From the IMG/VR virus record IMGVR_UViG_3300031884_000038, positions 1-48,226 of that record: a stretch of 48,226 nucleotides of DNA; one strand, 5' to 3'. Both the position numbers and the translations under genes were made by a program. Below, piece by piece: positions 5,959 through 13,942 of the stretch (position 1 is its first letter; every line of letters starts with the position of its first letter). The DNA comes from a virus. The notes beneath the pieces were generated by a model. The model did not search any database and was not told the DNA's origin. It saw only the letters and a list, made by a program, of their open reading frames with translations.

Positions 5959-8199
5959 ATGCCCGGTGAATTTTCAGAGCTAACAGAGCACGCCCACAAA
6001 CTGGCGGAGCATCTGGAGCGCGGTCAAAAGGCGGCGCACGGCATCTCCTTTTCCGTTACCCAGCTCGCGGCTTTGACGGTTGGAATGGATGCCCTCAAGC
6101 ACGCCGTTACTCACGTCGTGCAAGAGACACGGATGTACCAAGCACTCTCTAAAGTTCTTACGTCTGAAGCTTCTCAACTGACTGAACTGAAAAAGTCCGA
6201 AGCTGTTTTTGACGGTTTAGTCCATACGGCTCAAATCGGCTACAACCGAGCACGGAAGGCCAGTCGGAAAGAGGAACAGGCTCAGATACTGGAAACGTAC
6301 AAGGCAGGCCGTGAACACGTACGCGCTCAAATACAGGCGGCGGAAATTTGGCAGAAATACGACAAGCTTAAACTGTTGGCGCTGGCGGCCCTCACAGGTA
6401 TGGCGGCTGACCTTGTGCTCAAGGAAAGCCAGTTAAACCAGAATCTTATCGAGGCTAATGCCAGCTGGGAGACCCGGGGCGGTCTGATGCGGCGGACTTT
6501 GGCTACGCAGACGGAGCTGGGCACGAGTTTTGAATTGGCGACCAGCGCCGCACGGGCGCTGGTTCACTACAGCATGGATACGGAGCGCACTTTCGCCGAT
6601 AACCTGCGCATCGTCAATCAAATGGAGCAGGGCCTGGGCGTGGAAGTGGACACGGCGGCCCGCCTGGCTTCCATCGTGGAGCGGCAGCTTAAGGGTTCGT
6701 TCAGCGGCGTGGCCGACGTGGTGGCTCAGCTGGTGGACGACACGGCACTGGCGGGCAATGAGGCGGCCAAACTGGCCGAGTCGCTGGCCAATGTCATGGG
6801 TCGTCTACGGCCTGGCCTTGGTGCCGCCGGGTTGCCGGAAGTGCTCAAGCTGGTCGGGCGCTACGAGGGCGCGTTGAAAGAAGTCGGCGGTGTTCCCGGC
6901 ACCGTGGAGGAGCTGGTCAGCAAGCTGACCACGCCGGAAGGTTTGACGGGCGCGGGCATCCTGGGCGTTCAGCCGGAGTTTGTGGCCACGTCACAGGGCG
7001 TCCAGACGGTCATGGATCGTTTTGCCGCGTACGGCAAAAGCCTGGTCGGACAGTCGCAGGGTTGGGATCGGCAGTTCCGGCTCAACATCCTGGGTGAGAT
7101 GTTCAACATGTCGGCTCAGCAGGCGAACCAGCTGATCATGGCGATTGACCGGGCCAACAAGCAGCAGGTCGGCACCATCTCGCTTCAGGATCGCTGGCGG
7201 GAGCAGATGCACGCCACCAACGCCGGGATTACGCGCATCGTCGAGTCGCTAAAGGGCTTGTTCCAGCAGGCACTGTACTACGTGACGCCTGGGATCAGCT
7301 ACGTCGTAAACAAGTTGGCGGATTTAACGGGCTGGCTGGCTAAAAGCAAAGTCGCAGTGGCTGTTGCTGGGGCCGCGTTGGCGGTTGGCGTTGGATGGGC
7401 TGTGATCGGCTTGGGATCGTTGGTCAAGAGCCTGTACGCAGTCGCGGTTTCAGCGGGCATAGCCGCCCGAAGCGCGGCTGCCCTGGCCGTGGCCCAGGCG
7501 GCGGGCAACACCGGAAGTGTCGGCGGCATTCTAGGAAAAATTCCCGGGTACACCGCAGCCGCGCCGACTTTTAGCGGCATGCTGGGGTCGTTGCGGCTGA
7601 TCTGGGCGATGCTCCGTTTTACCGCCCTGGGTCCGCTGGCTGTCATCGCCGCAGGCGTTGCCATAATTAGCGGCATGGTGTACCACATCTACCAGATCAA
7701 CAAGGCGACCGCTGAGGCGCAGGCCAATTCCCGCAAGGTGGAGTTCGACAAGGCGACGCTGCTGGCCGACCGCACCAAATCCAATCTGTATCGGGAGGCC
7801 CGCTTCGGCACCGCCAGCGGGGTGGAGTACCAGCTGAACAAACTGTACAGCCAGGCCATCCCGATGTTTCAAAGCATCGAAGACCCGCGCGAGCGCAGCG
7901 CCAAAATGAAGCAGTGGATGGACGAGCAGCAGGTGGTGGCGGCGGAAGCGATTGCGCGCGGCGTCTACACCCGTGGCATGTTTCAGACGGTGCAACAGCG
8001 TGGCCTGCCGCAAGTGCTCAAGGACAAAGAGCTGCTTGATGTCACTAAAAAGCAGGGACTCATTGCGGAGAAGCACCTGACCTGGGCGGAGAAGCGCTTC
8101 AAACAGGCGGAGGACAGCAGCCGCGATGTCGAAGTCGAGCGGGCCAAGCAGAATTCAACCTGGCGACAATGGCAAAAATCCGGAGAACTGTCAGACTAG
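5959..8199 (+). CDS. Tail tape measure protein
   Basis: 746 residues, almost entirely helical. Hydrophobic segments near 470-495 and 553-580 (GPLAVIAAGVAIISGMVYHI) are typical of tape measure proteins, which set tail length and may insert into the membrane at DNA ejection. Charged coiled-coil regions lie before and after. Position directly upstream of a tail/baseplate gene fits. There is no Shine-Dalgarno at the ATG. The first about 600 nt are more A/T-rich than the rest. The family diverges fast, so the call rests on length, composition and context. Confidence 0.75.
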   Translation: MPGEFSELTEHAHKLAEHLERGQKAAHGISFSVTQLAALTVGMDALKHAVTHVVQETRMYQALSKVLTSEASQLTELKKSEAVFDGLVHTAQIGYNRARKASRKEEQAQILETYKAGREHVRAQIQAAEIWQKYDKLKLLALAALTGMAADLVLKESQLNQNLIEANASWETRGGLMRRTLATQTELGTSFELATSAARALVHYSMDTERTFADNLRIVNQMEQGLGVEVDTAARLASIVERQLKGSFSGVADVVAQLVDDTALAGNEAAKLAESLANVMGRLRPGLGAAGLPEVLKLVGRYEGALKEVGGVPGTVEELVSKLTTPEGLTGAGILGVQPEFVATSQGVQTVMDRFAAYGKSLVGQSQGWDRQFRLNILGEMFNMSAQQANQLIMAIDRANKQQVGTISLQDRWREQMHATNAGITRIVESLKGLFQQALYYVTPGISYVVNKLADLTGWLAKSKVAVAVAGAALAVGVGWAVIGLGSLVKSLYAVAVSAGIAARSAAALAVAQAAGNTGSVGGILGKIPGYTAAAPTFSGMLGSLRLIWAMLRFTALGPLAVIAAGVAIISGMVYHIYQINKATAEAQANSRKVEFDKATLLADRTKSNLYREARFGTASGVEYQLNKLYSQAIPMFQSIEDPRERSAKMKQWMDEQQVVAAEAIARGVYTRGMFQTVQQRGLPQVLKDKELLDVTKKQGLIAEKHLTWAEKRFKQAEDSSRDVEVERAKQNSTWRQWQKSGELSD

Positions 8200-8202
8200 C
8201 CT

Positions 8203-9069
8203 ATGGACATTAACATTCGACGCGACGACCAGCTGCTGTTTGGCAGGCTGGTGGCCATGCCCAGCACCAACTCGCTGTACGCGCTCAAAAACGCGCAGGG
8301 TGGTCAGGGGTACGCCAACACGATCTCCGTAGACTTTCCCGCCATGCCGGATGTGCTGGAGCTGGCCCGGTCGGCGGATTACGTGGTCAACTACGCGCCC
8401 AACATGCCCGACGGCATCCACCAGTACAAGGGCACCAAGCCCATGGAGCTGCCGCTGAGCTTTAAGCTCCACTTCATGGACAGCCAGTACTGCAAGGAGG
8501 GCGGACTGACACTGCTTAAGTTGGCGGCCAGGCTGCATTCGTTCATTCTGCCTGTCAGCACTTTCAATCGGGGTGTTACAGTTGCCCCGGTCGCCGGGAC
8601 GAGCAGTGACCTGACCGGCAAGGCCACCGATCCTTCTAGTCAGTCAGCGGCCTCCCAGGAGCAGGTGTACAGCGTCCAGCGCACCAGCAGCGACACCAAC
8701 GGCATGATCACCAGCCCGGTGACCTGCTGGTTGAACCTGATCTGGATCGCCCAGGGCAGTGTCGGCATTTCCTGCATCGGCTACGTCAAGGATGTGAAGG
8801 TGGTTTTTGGCGGACCCTGGAACCGGGGTCCCAGCAGCAGCTTCAACGTGCCGACCTCGGCGGAATACAGCTTTACCTTTGTCCACAACCCGGGCTACGG
8901 CAACTCGCAGAACATCAGCACGTCGAACTTTCCGACGACGGTGTCGGAAACGCCTCAGACGTACGCTGACGACGTCAAGGGCCTGCTGTACAACACACGC
9001 AGCCTGGTGTACGCGGCCAACTATCAAGGCTTTGGCCAGGGCAACGACACCCAGTCCCCGTACGAGTGA
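8203..9069 (+). CDS. Tail/baseplate structural protein
   Basis: 288 residues, beta-rich. A conserved-looking core (PMELPLSFKLHF near 85, CWLNLIWI near 180, EYSFTFVHNPGYG near 223) suggests a tube-cap or baseplate protein of the kind that joins the tube to the baseplate. It starts 3 nt after the tape measure gene, supporting co-expression and a tail role. The exact T4 equivalent (gp48, gp54 or gp53) is uncertain. Its stop abuts that of the convergent SbcC-like gene. Confidence 0.55.
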   Translation: MDINIRRDDQLLFGRLVAMPSTNSLYALKNAQGGQGYANTISVDFPAMPDVLELARSADYVVNYAPNMPDGIHQYKGTKPMELPLSFKLHFMDSQYCKEGGLTLLKLAARLHSFILPVSTFNRGVTVAPVAGTSSDLTGKATDPSSQSAASQEQVYSVQRTSSDTNGMITSPVTCWLNLIWIAQGSVGISCIGYVKDVKVVFGGPWNRGPSSSFNVPTSAEYSFTFVHNPGYGNSQNISTSNFPTTVSETPQTYADDVKGLLYNTRSLVYAANYQGFGQGNDTQSPYE

Positions 9070-11016
9070 TCAGCGCCAGCGGATGGTGCTGGCCACCTGG
9101 TCGCGCTTGTGCTTCTCCACGATCAGCACGTGGTCGGCGTAGTTGGCGGCCACCGGGTTGTGGTCCACCAGGAACACCAGGATGCCCAGGCGCTGGGCCA
9201 CGTCTTTCATGTAGCTGTAGATGCTCTGGCATACCTTCGGGTCCTGATGGGGCAGGATTTCGTCATACCACCGGAATCCCAGCCGCCGCGAAACCTGGCC
9301 GACTTCGGACAGCGTTTCGGCGATGATGAAGTTGGTCAGGCCGCCCTCGCCTTTGGAACTGCCTGCCAGTTCCTTGTCGCCCAGTTTGTTGTCTACTTCC
9401 ACGTGGAGCTGCGCCTTCTCCTGGCCGCTGGCCAGCTCCCGGACCGTGCTGAAGCGGATGTCGATGGTGCCGCCGGTCATGGCCGCTGACACGCGCCGGG
9501 CCTCGTGGTTGAGCGGTCCGATGGCTTCCCGCAGCACCAGGTTGGGAATGCCGTAGGAGGAGAAAGCGGTGTACCAGTATTTGATCACCTTCGCGGTGAA
9601 GTCATTCTGGGTCACGCTCACCGCCGCCGCGTCCAGCTTGTCCTGGCACTTTTGCAGGTACGCCTTGGAGGCTTTCAAGGTGGTGGCCGCTCTGACCACG
9701 TTGCTGTCCGAGGGCGGCGCTTTCAAGCCCGCCAGTTCCACGTCCAGGTCTTGGACGCGGTCTTCGTTGGCGTTTTGCTTTTCGACGAGGTCCTCGTAGT
9801 CGTCCGACAGCTGCTTGACCTCGTCGCTGGCCGACGCTTCGCTGAACTCCTTGCGCAGGTCGCGCAGCGACTGCTGCTTGGCCTTGATCTTCTCGTTAAG
9901 CTGGCTGAGCTGTTCGTTGATCTCGTTGAAGGCGTTACAACCCTTCTGGTAGGCAGCTTCCAGCTCCTGCTGGCGCTCCGGGTCCAGTTTTCCACGGGGC
10001 CGGTTGCAGGTCGGACAGTTGGCCGCCGAGGACAGGTAATTCTGCCTGGCGGTGCGCGTGGTGGACATGGTCTCCTGGCGCGTGTCACGTGTTTTAAGGA
10101 GTTTTTCCTTTTCGTCGTCCAGGGCGGTCAGGACGTCTTCTACCTTGTGGATGTTGATTTCAATGTCGTGGGACTTTTTGGCGCGCTCGTCCTCCATGAG
10201 TTTCAGCTGGGTCTTGATCTCCTGCATTTTGGCGCTGATCTCCTTCAGGCGATTCTCCAGATTGACTTTGCGCTGGCGTACTTCGTTGATTTTGGCCTCG
10301 TGGTTGTCCAGGTTGCGCTGGTGCTCTTCTTTGGCGGCCAGATACGCGTCCTTGGCCGCGTCCAGGTCGCGCTGGGCGTCGGTTAGGTTTTCGATGGCGG
10401 TGGCGTGGGCCTGGCTGTCCTTGGCGGCGGTAACCTGGAACTCGCCCGACTTTTTCTTCAGGATTTCAAAGTAGCTGGACCATTCTGGCTGGCGGAGCGC
10501 CGCCATGACGAGGCTGACGCTGTCCGCCTGGGACAGCCGATTGAACTTGAGCCGCTCGCCGTCGATGAAGGCCGTCCAGTCCGCCAGCTGCGGAGACACG
10601 CCCAACAGCTTGGCCAGCTGGGCGCGTGTCTCCTGCATGCGCCCGCGCTCGACCCGGGTGCCGCCGTGGGTGTAGCTCAGGGCCTCGCCGGAGCTTTGAA
10701 ATTCGTCGCAGGCGTACCCGGCTTCCACCAGCAGCGGCTTGCCCAGCAGTTCGGCCTCCAGACGGACGTACAGGTCGCCCTGCTTGTCCAGGCTATACTG
10801 CTTGGCGCTGGTGAACCGGCCTGTGATGCCCAGCAGGGTGCGGCACAAAGCTTCGCCCACGGCGGTCTTACCCGATCCCACCGAGGCCAGGGCACCGCCG
10901 GAGGCGGTGTTGAGGCCCTGGACCAGGATCAGGCCCTGGTCGGGGAACTCCAAATCCACATCACGGAACTTCATCCAGTTGCGCATTTTCAGGCGCTTGA
11001 GTTTTAAGTCAGCCAT
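9070..11016 (-). CDS. sbcC: SbcC/Rad50-like recombination ATPase
   Basis: 648 residues. Walker A ends in VGSGKT (46-51, Lys50), long charged coiled coils flank a zinc hook CPTC (Cys334, Cys337), and a signature-like ELASGQEKAQL and Walker B (WYDEI, about 585-590) with a following VDHNP form the C-terminal ATPase half. It corresponds to T4 gp46. With the SbcD-like nuclease (42756-43781) it should process DNA ends in replication and recombination. The two are 32 kb apart, each a single-gene minus-strand unit with the same GTTCT(A/T)AG element. Confidence 0.9.
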   Translation of the reverse strand: MADLKLKRLKMRNWMKFRDVDLEFPDQGLILVQGLNTASGGALASVGSGKTAVGEALCRTLLGITGRFTSAKQYSLDKQGDLYVRLEAELLGKPLLVEAGYACDEFQSSGEALSYTHGGTRVERGRMQETRAQLAKLLGVSPQLADWTAFIDGERLKFNRLSQADSVSLVMAALRQPEWSSYFEILKKKSGEFQVTAAKDSQAHATAIENLTDAQRDLDAAKDAYLAAKEEHQRNLDNHEAKINEVRQRKVNLENRLKEISAKMQEIKTQLKLMEDERAKKSHDIEINIHKVEDVLTALDDEKEKLLKTRDTRQETMSTTRTARQNYLSSAANCPTCNRPRGKLDPERQQELEAAYQKGCNAFNEINEQLSQLNEKIKAKQQSLRDLRKEFSEASASDEVKQLSDDYEDLVEKQNANEDRVQDLDVELAGLKAPPSDSNVVRAATTLKASKAYLQKCQDKLDAAAVSVTQNDFTAKVIKYWYTAFSSYGIPNLVLREAIGPLNHEARRVSAAMTGGTIDIRFSTVRELASGQEKAQLHVEVDNKLGDKELAGSSKGEGGLTNFIIAETLSEVGQVSRRLGFRWYDEILPHQDPKVCQSIYSYMKDVAQRLGILVFLVDHNPVAANYADHVLIVEKHKRDQVASTIRWR

Positions 11017-11021
11017 GCCTG

Positions 11022-11029
11022 CTTAGAAC
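11022..11029 (-). promoter_or_regulatory. Start-proximal element of sbcC-like gene
   Basis: GTTCTAAG on the minus strand, 5 nt before the ATG at 11016. It overlaps a small palindrome AGAAC-GG-GTTCT in the 32-nt divergent spacer. Confidence 0.45.
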
Positions 11030-11037
11030 GGGTTCTC

Positions 11038-11046
11038 GTACTTAGG
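11038..11046 (+). promoter_or_regulatory. Start-proximal element of PDZ gene
   Basis: GTACTTAGG followed by TC and the GTG at 11049. It faces the sbcC element across the same 32-nt spacer, so both promoters must overlap. Confidence 0.4.
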
Positions 11047-11048
11047 TC

Positions 11049-11843
11049 GTGGTAACCGCCGCACAAATTGTGGAACTGTTTCTGGAGGCCGAAGGGCCGG
11101 GTCCCGCCGTATACATGTACGGCCCGCACCTGCCTGAGCGCGGCAGTACGTTCGACAGCCTCATGCTGGCCGCTTCCTGGCTGCAAGGCCGCTACCCCAA
11201 GCCGGTGAGCCGGGAGGAGGTACAGCAGGCGCTGGACGAGATCGGCCTGCCGCACGGCTATACCCTGGTCCACGTGAAAGCGCCCAACGACATAATTGTA
11301 TACGCCAGTAAGCTGCCCGCCCGGCTGCCCGCCGAGGCGGCCCAGGAGCTGGAGCAGCGCCTGAACCTGCCGCCGGACGCCCGGCTGATCTGGCGCTCCA
11401 ACAGCCGCGACAATCGCGGCCAGCTCGTGAGCATGGGTTCCGCCTTCGTCGGAGTCGAACCGGAGGAGAAGCAACCGGCGGCCCCGGCGCAAACGCCCAA
11501 CCCGGCTCCGCAGGCGCAGGCGGTCGAAGCGCCGCCCGCCGAGCCGGACAACCGCCCCAAGGCGTCCCTGGGCCTGGCGTACGACCGGCGTTTCCGAGAC
11601 GGCGTCTATGTGCTTTCGCCCACGGACAACGGGCCGGTGGCCTTGTCCGGCATCCAGGCCGGAGACATGATCGTGGCCATCCAGTACGACACGGCTTCCG
11701 GCCAGCGCAACGACCGGGTGACCACGCCCGAGGAGCTGGCCGACGCGCTGGCCCTGGTCCAGCCGGACACCCGGGTGGTGCTGACCGTGCGCCGAGGGCC
11801 GGACTACTTGAATTTCCCGGTAAAGCCCGTGTGGCCTGAATGA
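11049..11843 (+). CDS. PDZ-domain protein
   Basis: 264 residues from a GTG. About 172-262 looks like a PDZ domain of the bacterial HtrA/RseP kind: DGVYVLSPTDNGPVALSGIQ, then AGDMIVAIQYD, then a helix (PEELADALALV) and VVLTVRRG. The N-terminal part is alpha/beta and unrecognised, joined by a Pro/Ala-rich linker (about 140-170). No trypsin-like protease domain is present, so it probably binds a peptide C-terminus rather than cutting. The ATGA overlap with the SWIM gene indicates coupled translation and perhaps a joint function. Confidence 0.65.
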   Translation: MVTAAQIVELFLEAEGPGPAVYMYGPHLPERGSTFDSLMLAASWLQGRYPKPVSREEVQQALDEIGLPHGYTLVHVKAPNDIIVYASKLPARLPAEAAQELEQRLNLPPDARLIWRSNSRDNRGQLVSMGSAFVGVEPEEKQPAAPAQTPNPAPQAQAVEAPPAEPDNRPKASLGLAYDRRFRDGVYVLSPTDNGPVALSGIQAGDMIVAIQYDTASGQRNDRVTTPEELADALALVQPDTRVVLTVRRGPDYLNFPVKPVWPE

Positions 11844-13426
11844 CCATGCCCAGCGTGACCATCAGCCTGCCGCTCAGCCTGTGCGAGCGCCTGTCCTTCG
11901 ACAAGCTCTTCCGGATTTCCGATCCGAAGCGGGTGTACCGCAGCTTCACCGTGCGCGGGCCGCCGCTGGAGATCGACAGCTACCAGGACACGGTTTACTA
12001 CAGCTTCAATTTCAAGTCCAACCCCAGCACCACGGGTCTGCGGCATCGCGGCTACATCAAGTTTTTCAAGCCGACGCGCAAGAACCCCAAGGACGTGCCC
12101 TTGCAGCACCTGGAGTGCGTGGTGGACTGCATGTGCCCGGACTTCCGCTACCGGTGGGCCTGGGCCAACAAGCAGCGCGGGTCCAGCGTGGTGGGTCCCA
12201 ATTCGCTCAACCAGGCGTGGAACAAAGCACCCCGGATCACCAACCCTTCCGGTCGCCCGGGCCTGTGCAAGCACCTGCTGGCCGCCCGCCAGTACATCTA
12301 CGGCCTGTTGTCGTCTTTTCCCGGGGATGAACCGGATACGGCGGAAAAGCTGAACCGCTTGACCAAGATCGCCACCAAGCGCTGGACCGATTTTGAGGGG
12401 GCCATGGCGGCGGCGCGCGAACGGGAGAAAGTCTACAAGGACCGCAAGCAGGCGCGCAACCTGGGCCTGATCCTGCCGCAGCCCGTCACCCCGGTGCGCC
12501 CGCCGGAGCCAACGTCTACAAAGGCCCCGCCCAAGCCCGGCGAACCCAAGCCCAAGCCAGGCGCACCCCAACCGGCCAAGCCCGGGGCCGCCCAGCCGCC
12601 CACGGCTCCGCCGCCGGGAGCGCCGAAGAAACCGGCGCAGGGCGCGCGTCAAATGATCCAGCCCGAGCCGTTGCCGAAGCCGCTTCCAGCCAAGCCCGCT
12701 GTGAAAAAGCCCGCAACGGCTGCGCCGAAAACGTCTACAAACAAGGCCAAGCCGCGCCGGGTGCTGGGCAACCGGATCGTCAAGGGTATGATTCCCTCGC
12801 AGCAGTTTCCAGGCACCTGGGAGTCTGACGGGAGTAGCGTAGTTAGAGCAACAGGTCAACATGACAATATGAGCGCACTGAACGAAGCAAAATCACTGGT
12901 ACAGGAATTGTACGATGAAGAATTGGCGGCCACCCAAGGTGCGCCATCAGGCGATGAATTTTCCCAACCCGACGGCGGGATGGACGAACTCGGCGCGCCG
13001 GATGAACCCATGGAACCGGCAGTAAGCGACGCCGCCGTGGGTGCGGACACCGAGGGCGAAACCGCCCTGGGCCTGTTGCGCCAGATGCGCGACTTGCTCG
13101 CCGACCTCACCGCCAACGTCACGGGCCAGGAGATTCCTGGTGCCGAGGGCGGCATGGACGGCATGGACGGCGGCATGGGCGCTGAAGGCGGCATGGGCGC
13201 TGAAGGTGAGTTGGGGGCTGAAGGTGAGCTGGGCGCTGAAGGCGGGATGGAAATGCCCGGCGAGCCGCCCGGTGATCTGCCGCCCGAGGGCGAGGCCGGA
13301 GGCGAAGGTGAAGCCAACGAATTTGAACCGGAAGAGGAAGCGCCCGAGGAACCCAAAGGCGAGGAAGAGCCTGGTGAAAGCCGTCCGGAACCCAAGAAAA
13401 AGAAGGACAAGAAGGAAGAGGAGTAA
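11840..13426 (+). CDS. SWIM zinc-finger protein with Pro-rich linker and acidic tail
   Basis: 528 residues. The N-terminal part carries a SWIM signature: DCMCPDF near 97-103, then GLCKHLLAARQ near 149-159 (C-x-C...C-x-H), a motif used for DNA or protein binding. A Pro/Lys/Ala-rich linker (about 215-310) follows, then a very acidic tail from Met344 with Gly-Met-Gly-Ala-Glu repeats and a Lys/Glu-rich end. A TAGTTA element sits in the coding sequence just before Met344 (12869), so the tail may also be made alone. It overlaps the PDZ gene by ATGA. Confidence 0.7.
   Translation: MTMPSVTISLPLSLCERLSFDKLFRISDPKRVYRSFTVRGPPLEIDSYQDTVYYSFNFKSNPSTTGLRHRGYIKFFKPTRKNPKDVPLQHLECVVDCMCPDFRYRWAWANKQRGSSVVGPNSLNQAWNKAPRITNPSGRPGLCKHLLAARQYIYGLLSSFPGDEPDTAEKLNRLTKIATKRWTDFEGAMAAAREREKVYKDRKQARNLGLILPQPVTPVRPPEPTSTKAPPKPGEPKPKPGAPQPAKPGAAQPPTAPPPGAPKKPAQGARQMIQPEPLPKPLPAKPAVKKPATAAPKTSTNKAKPRRVLGNRIVKGMIPSQQFPGTWESDGSSVVRATGQHDNMSALNEAKSLVQELYDEELAATQGAPSGDEFSQPDGGMDELGAPDEPMEPAVSDAAVGADTEGETALGLLRQMRDLLADLTANVTGQEIPGAEGGMDGMDGGMGAEGGMGAEGELGAEGELGAEGGMEMPGEPPGDLPPEGEAGGEGEANEFEPEEEAPEEPKGEEEPGESRPEPKKKKDKKEEE
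12840..12845 (+). promoter_or_regulatory. Intragenic TAGTTA element
   Basis: The GTAGTTAGAGC-type sequence found between genes elsewhere lies here in frame inside the SWIM gene, 23 nt before the in-frame ATG at 12869. Spacing is longer than usual. Confidence 0.4.
12869..13426 (+). CDS. Possible internal-start product: acidic C-terminal protein
   Basis: 185 codons in the frame of the SWIM gene from ATG 12869. The product begins with a predicted amphipathic helix (MSALNEAKSLVQELYDEEL), contains a second helix around LGLLRQMRDLLADLTANV, then Gly/Met/Glu repeats and an acidic-then-Lys/Glu tail. Independent expression is inferred from the upstream TAGTTA element and the abrupt change in composition; the reading frame itself does not require it. 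Confidence 0.35.
   Translation: MSALNEAKSLVQELYDEELAATQGAPSGDEFSQPDGGMDELGAPDEPMEPAVSDAAVGADTEGETALGLLRQMRDLLADLTANVTGQEIPGAEGGMDGMDGGMGAEGGMGAEGELGAEGELGAEGGMEMPGEPPGDLPPEGEAGGEGEANEFEPEEEAPEEPKGEEEPGESRPEPKKKKDKKEEE
13138..13260 (+). repeat. Coding repeats of GGM/GAEG type
   Basis: Degenerate tandem repeats encoding MDGMDGGMGAEGG followed by GAEGELGAEGELGAEGG. They are the most repetitive stretch in the window and a likely site of length variation. Confidence 0.6.
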
Positions 13427-13468
13427 GCTCCTGGTCCGCTCTGTTCACCCTTTTTGCAGTTTTAATCT

Positions 13469-13942
13469 ATGAATCCAGGCGAATACTTAGCCCCAATGCC
13501 GCGTAAGACACTGGTGCAGTGTCCGGTTGTTTCAGGTTACGTCGCCGCCCGGTTGCAGGACCGGGACTGGTTCCCGGCTGCGACCTCCGGCATGCCGACC
13601 AGCATGCTGGTCACCTTCGAGAACGTGGGTAATACCAACTTCTCGGTCGTGCTCAACGAAGCGTCGGACCGGAGCACCGCAGGCACGCGGTACCCCCTGT
13701 ACGGTTTTAGCGGCACGGCGGCTTACCTGGTTGCAGGCGGCCAGCAGACCTTGCTGTTGAACGGCCACCTGCCTTATCTTGAAGTGTACTGCACAGGCAC
13801 AACCACCGGCCAGCTGCGCATGCAGATCGAGTCGCAGCGCCAGTGGAATCAACTGGGCTTTGACCGGCTGGATAACAGCAGCCTCACCGGCCAGTCGCCG
13901 ACGCTGTGGGAAGCGGCAGAAATCCCCGGCCCGCTCACTTAA
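13469..13942 (+). CDS. Small beta-rich virion-like protein (family A)
   Basis: 157 residues, beta-rich, without charged helices. The order SMLVTFENVGNTNFSVVLNE, then VAGGQQTLLLNGH, then LEVYCTGTTTGQLRMQIES parallels the proteins at 22241-22594 and 42064-42624, so these may be paralogous beta-sandwich virion proteins such as capsid decoration or tail surface proteins. The assignment is inferred. The stop overlaps the stop of the convergent hub gene by 4 nt. Confidence 0.55.
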   Translation: MNPGEYLAPMPRKTLVQCPVVSGYVAARLQDRDWFPAATSGMPTSMLVTFENVGNTNFSVVLNEASDRSTAGTRYPLYGFSGTAAYLVAGGQQTLLLNGHLPYLEVYCTGTTTGQLRMQIESQRQWNQLGFDRLDNSSLTGQSPTLWEAAEIPGPLT

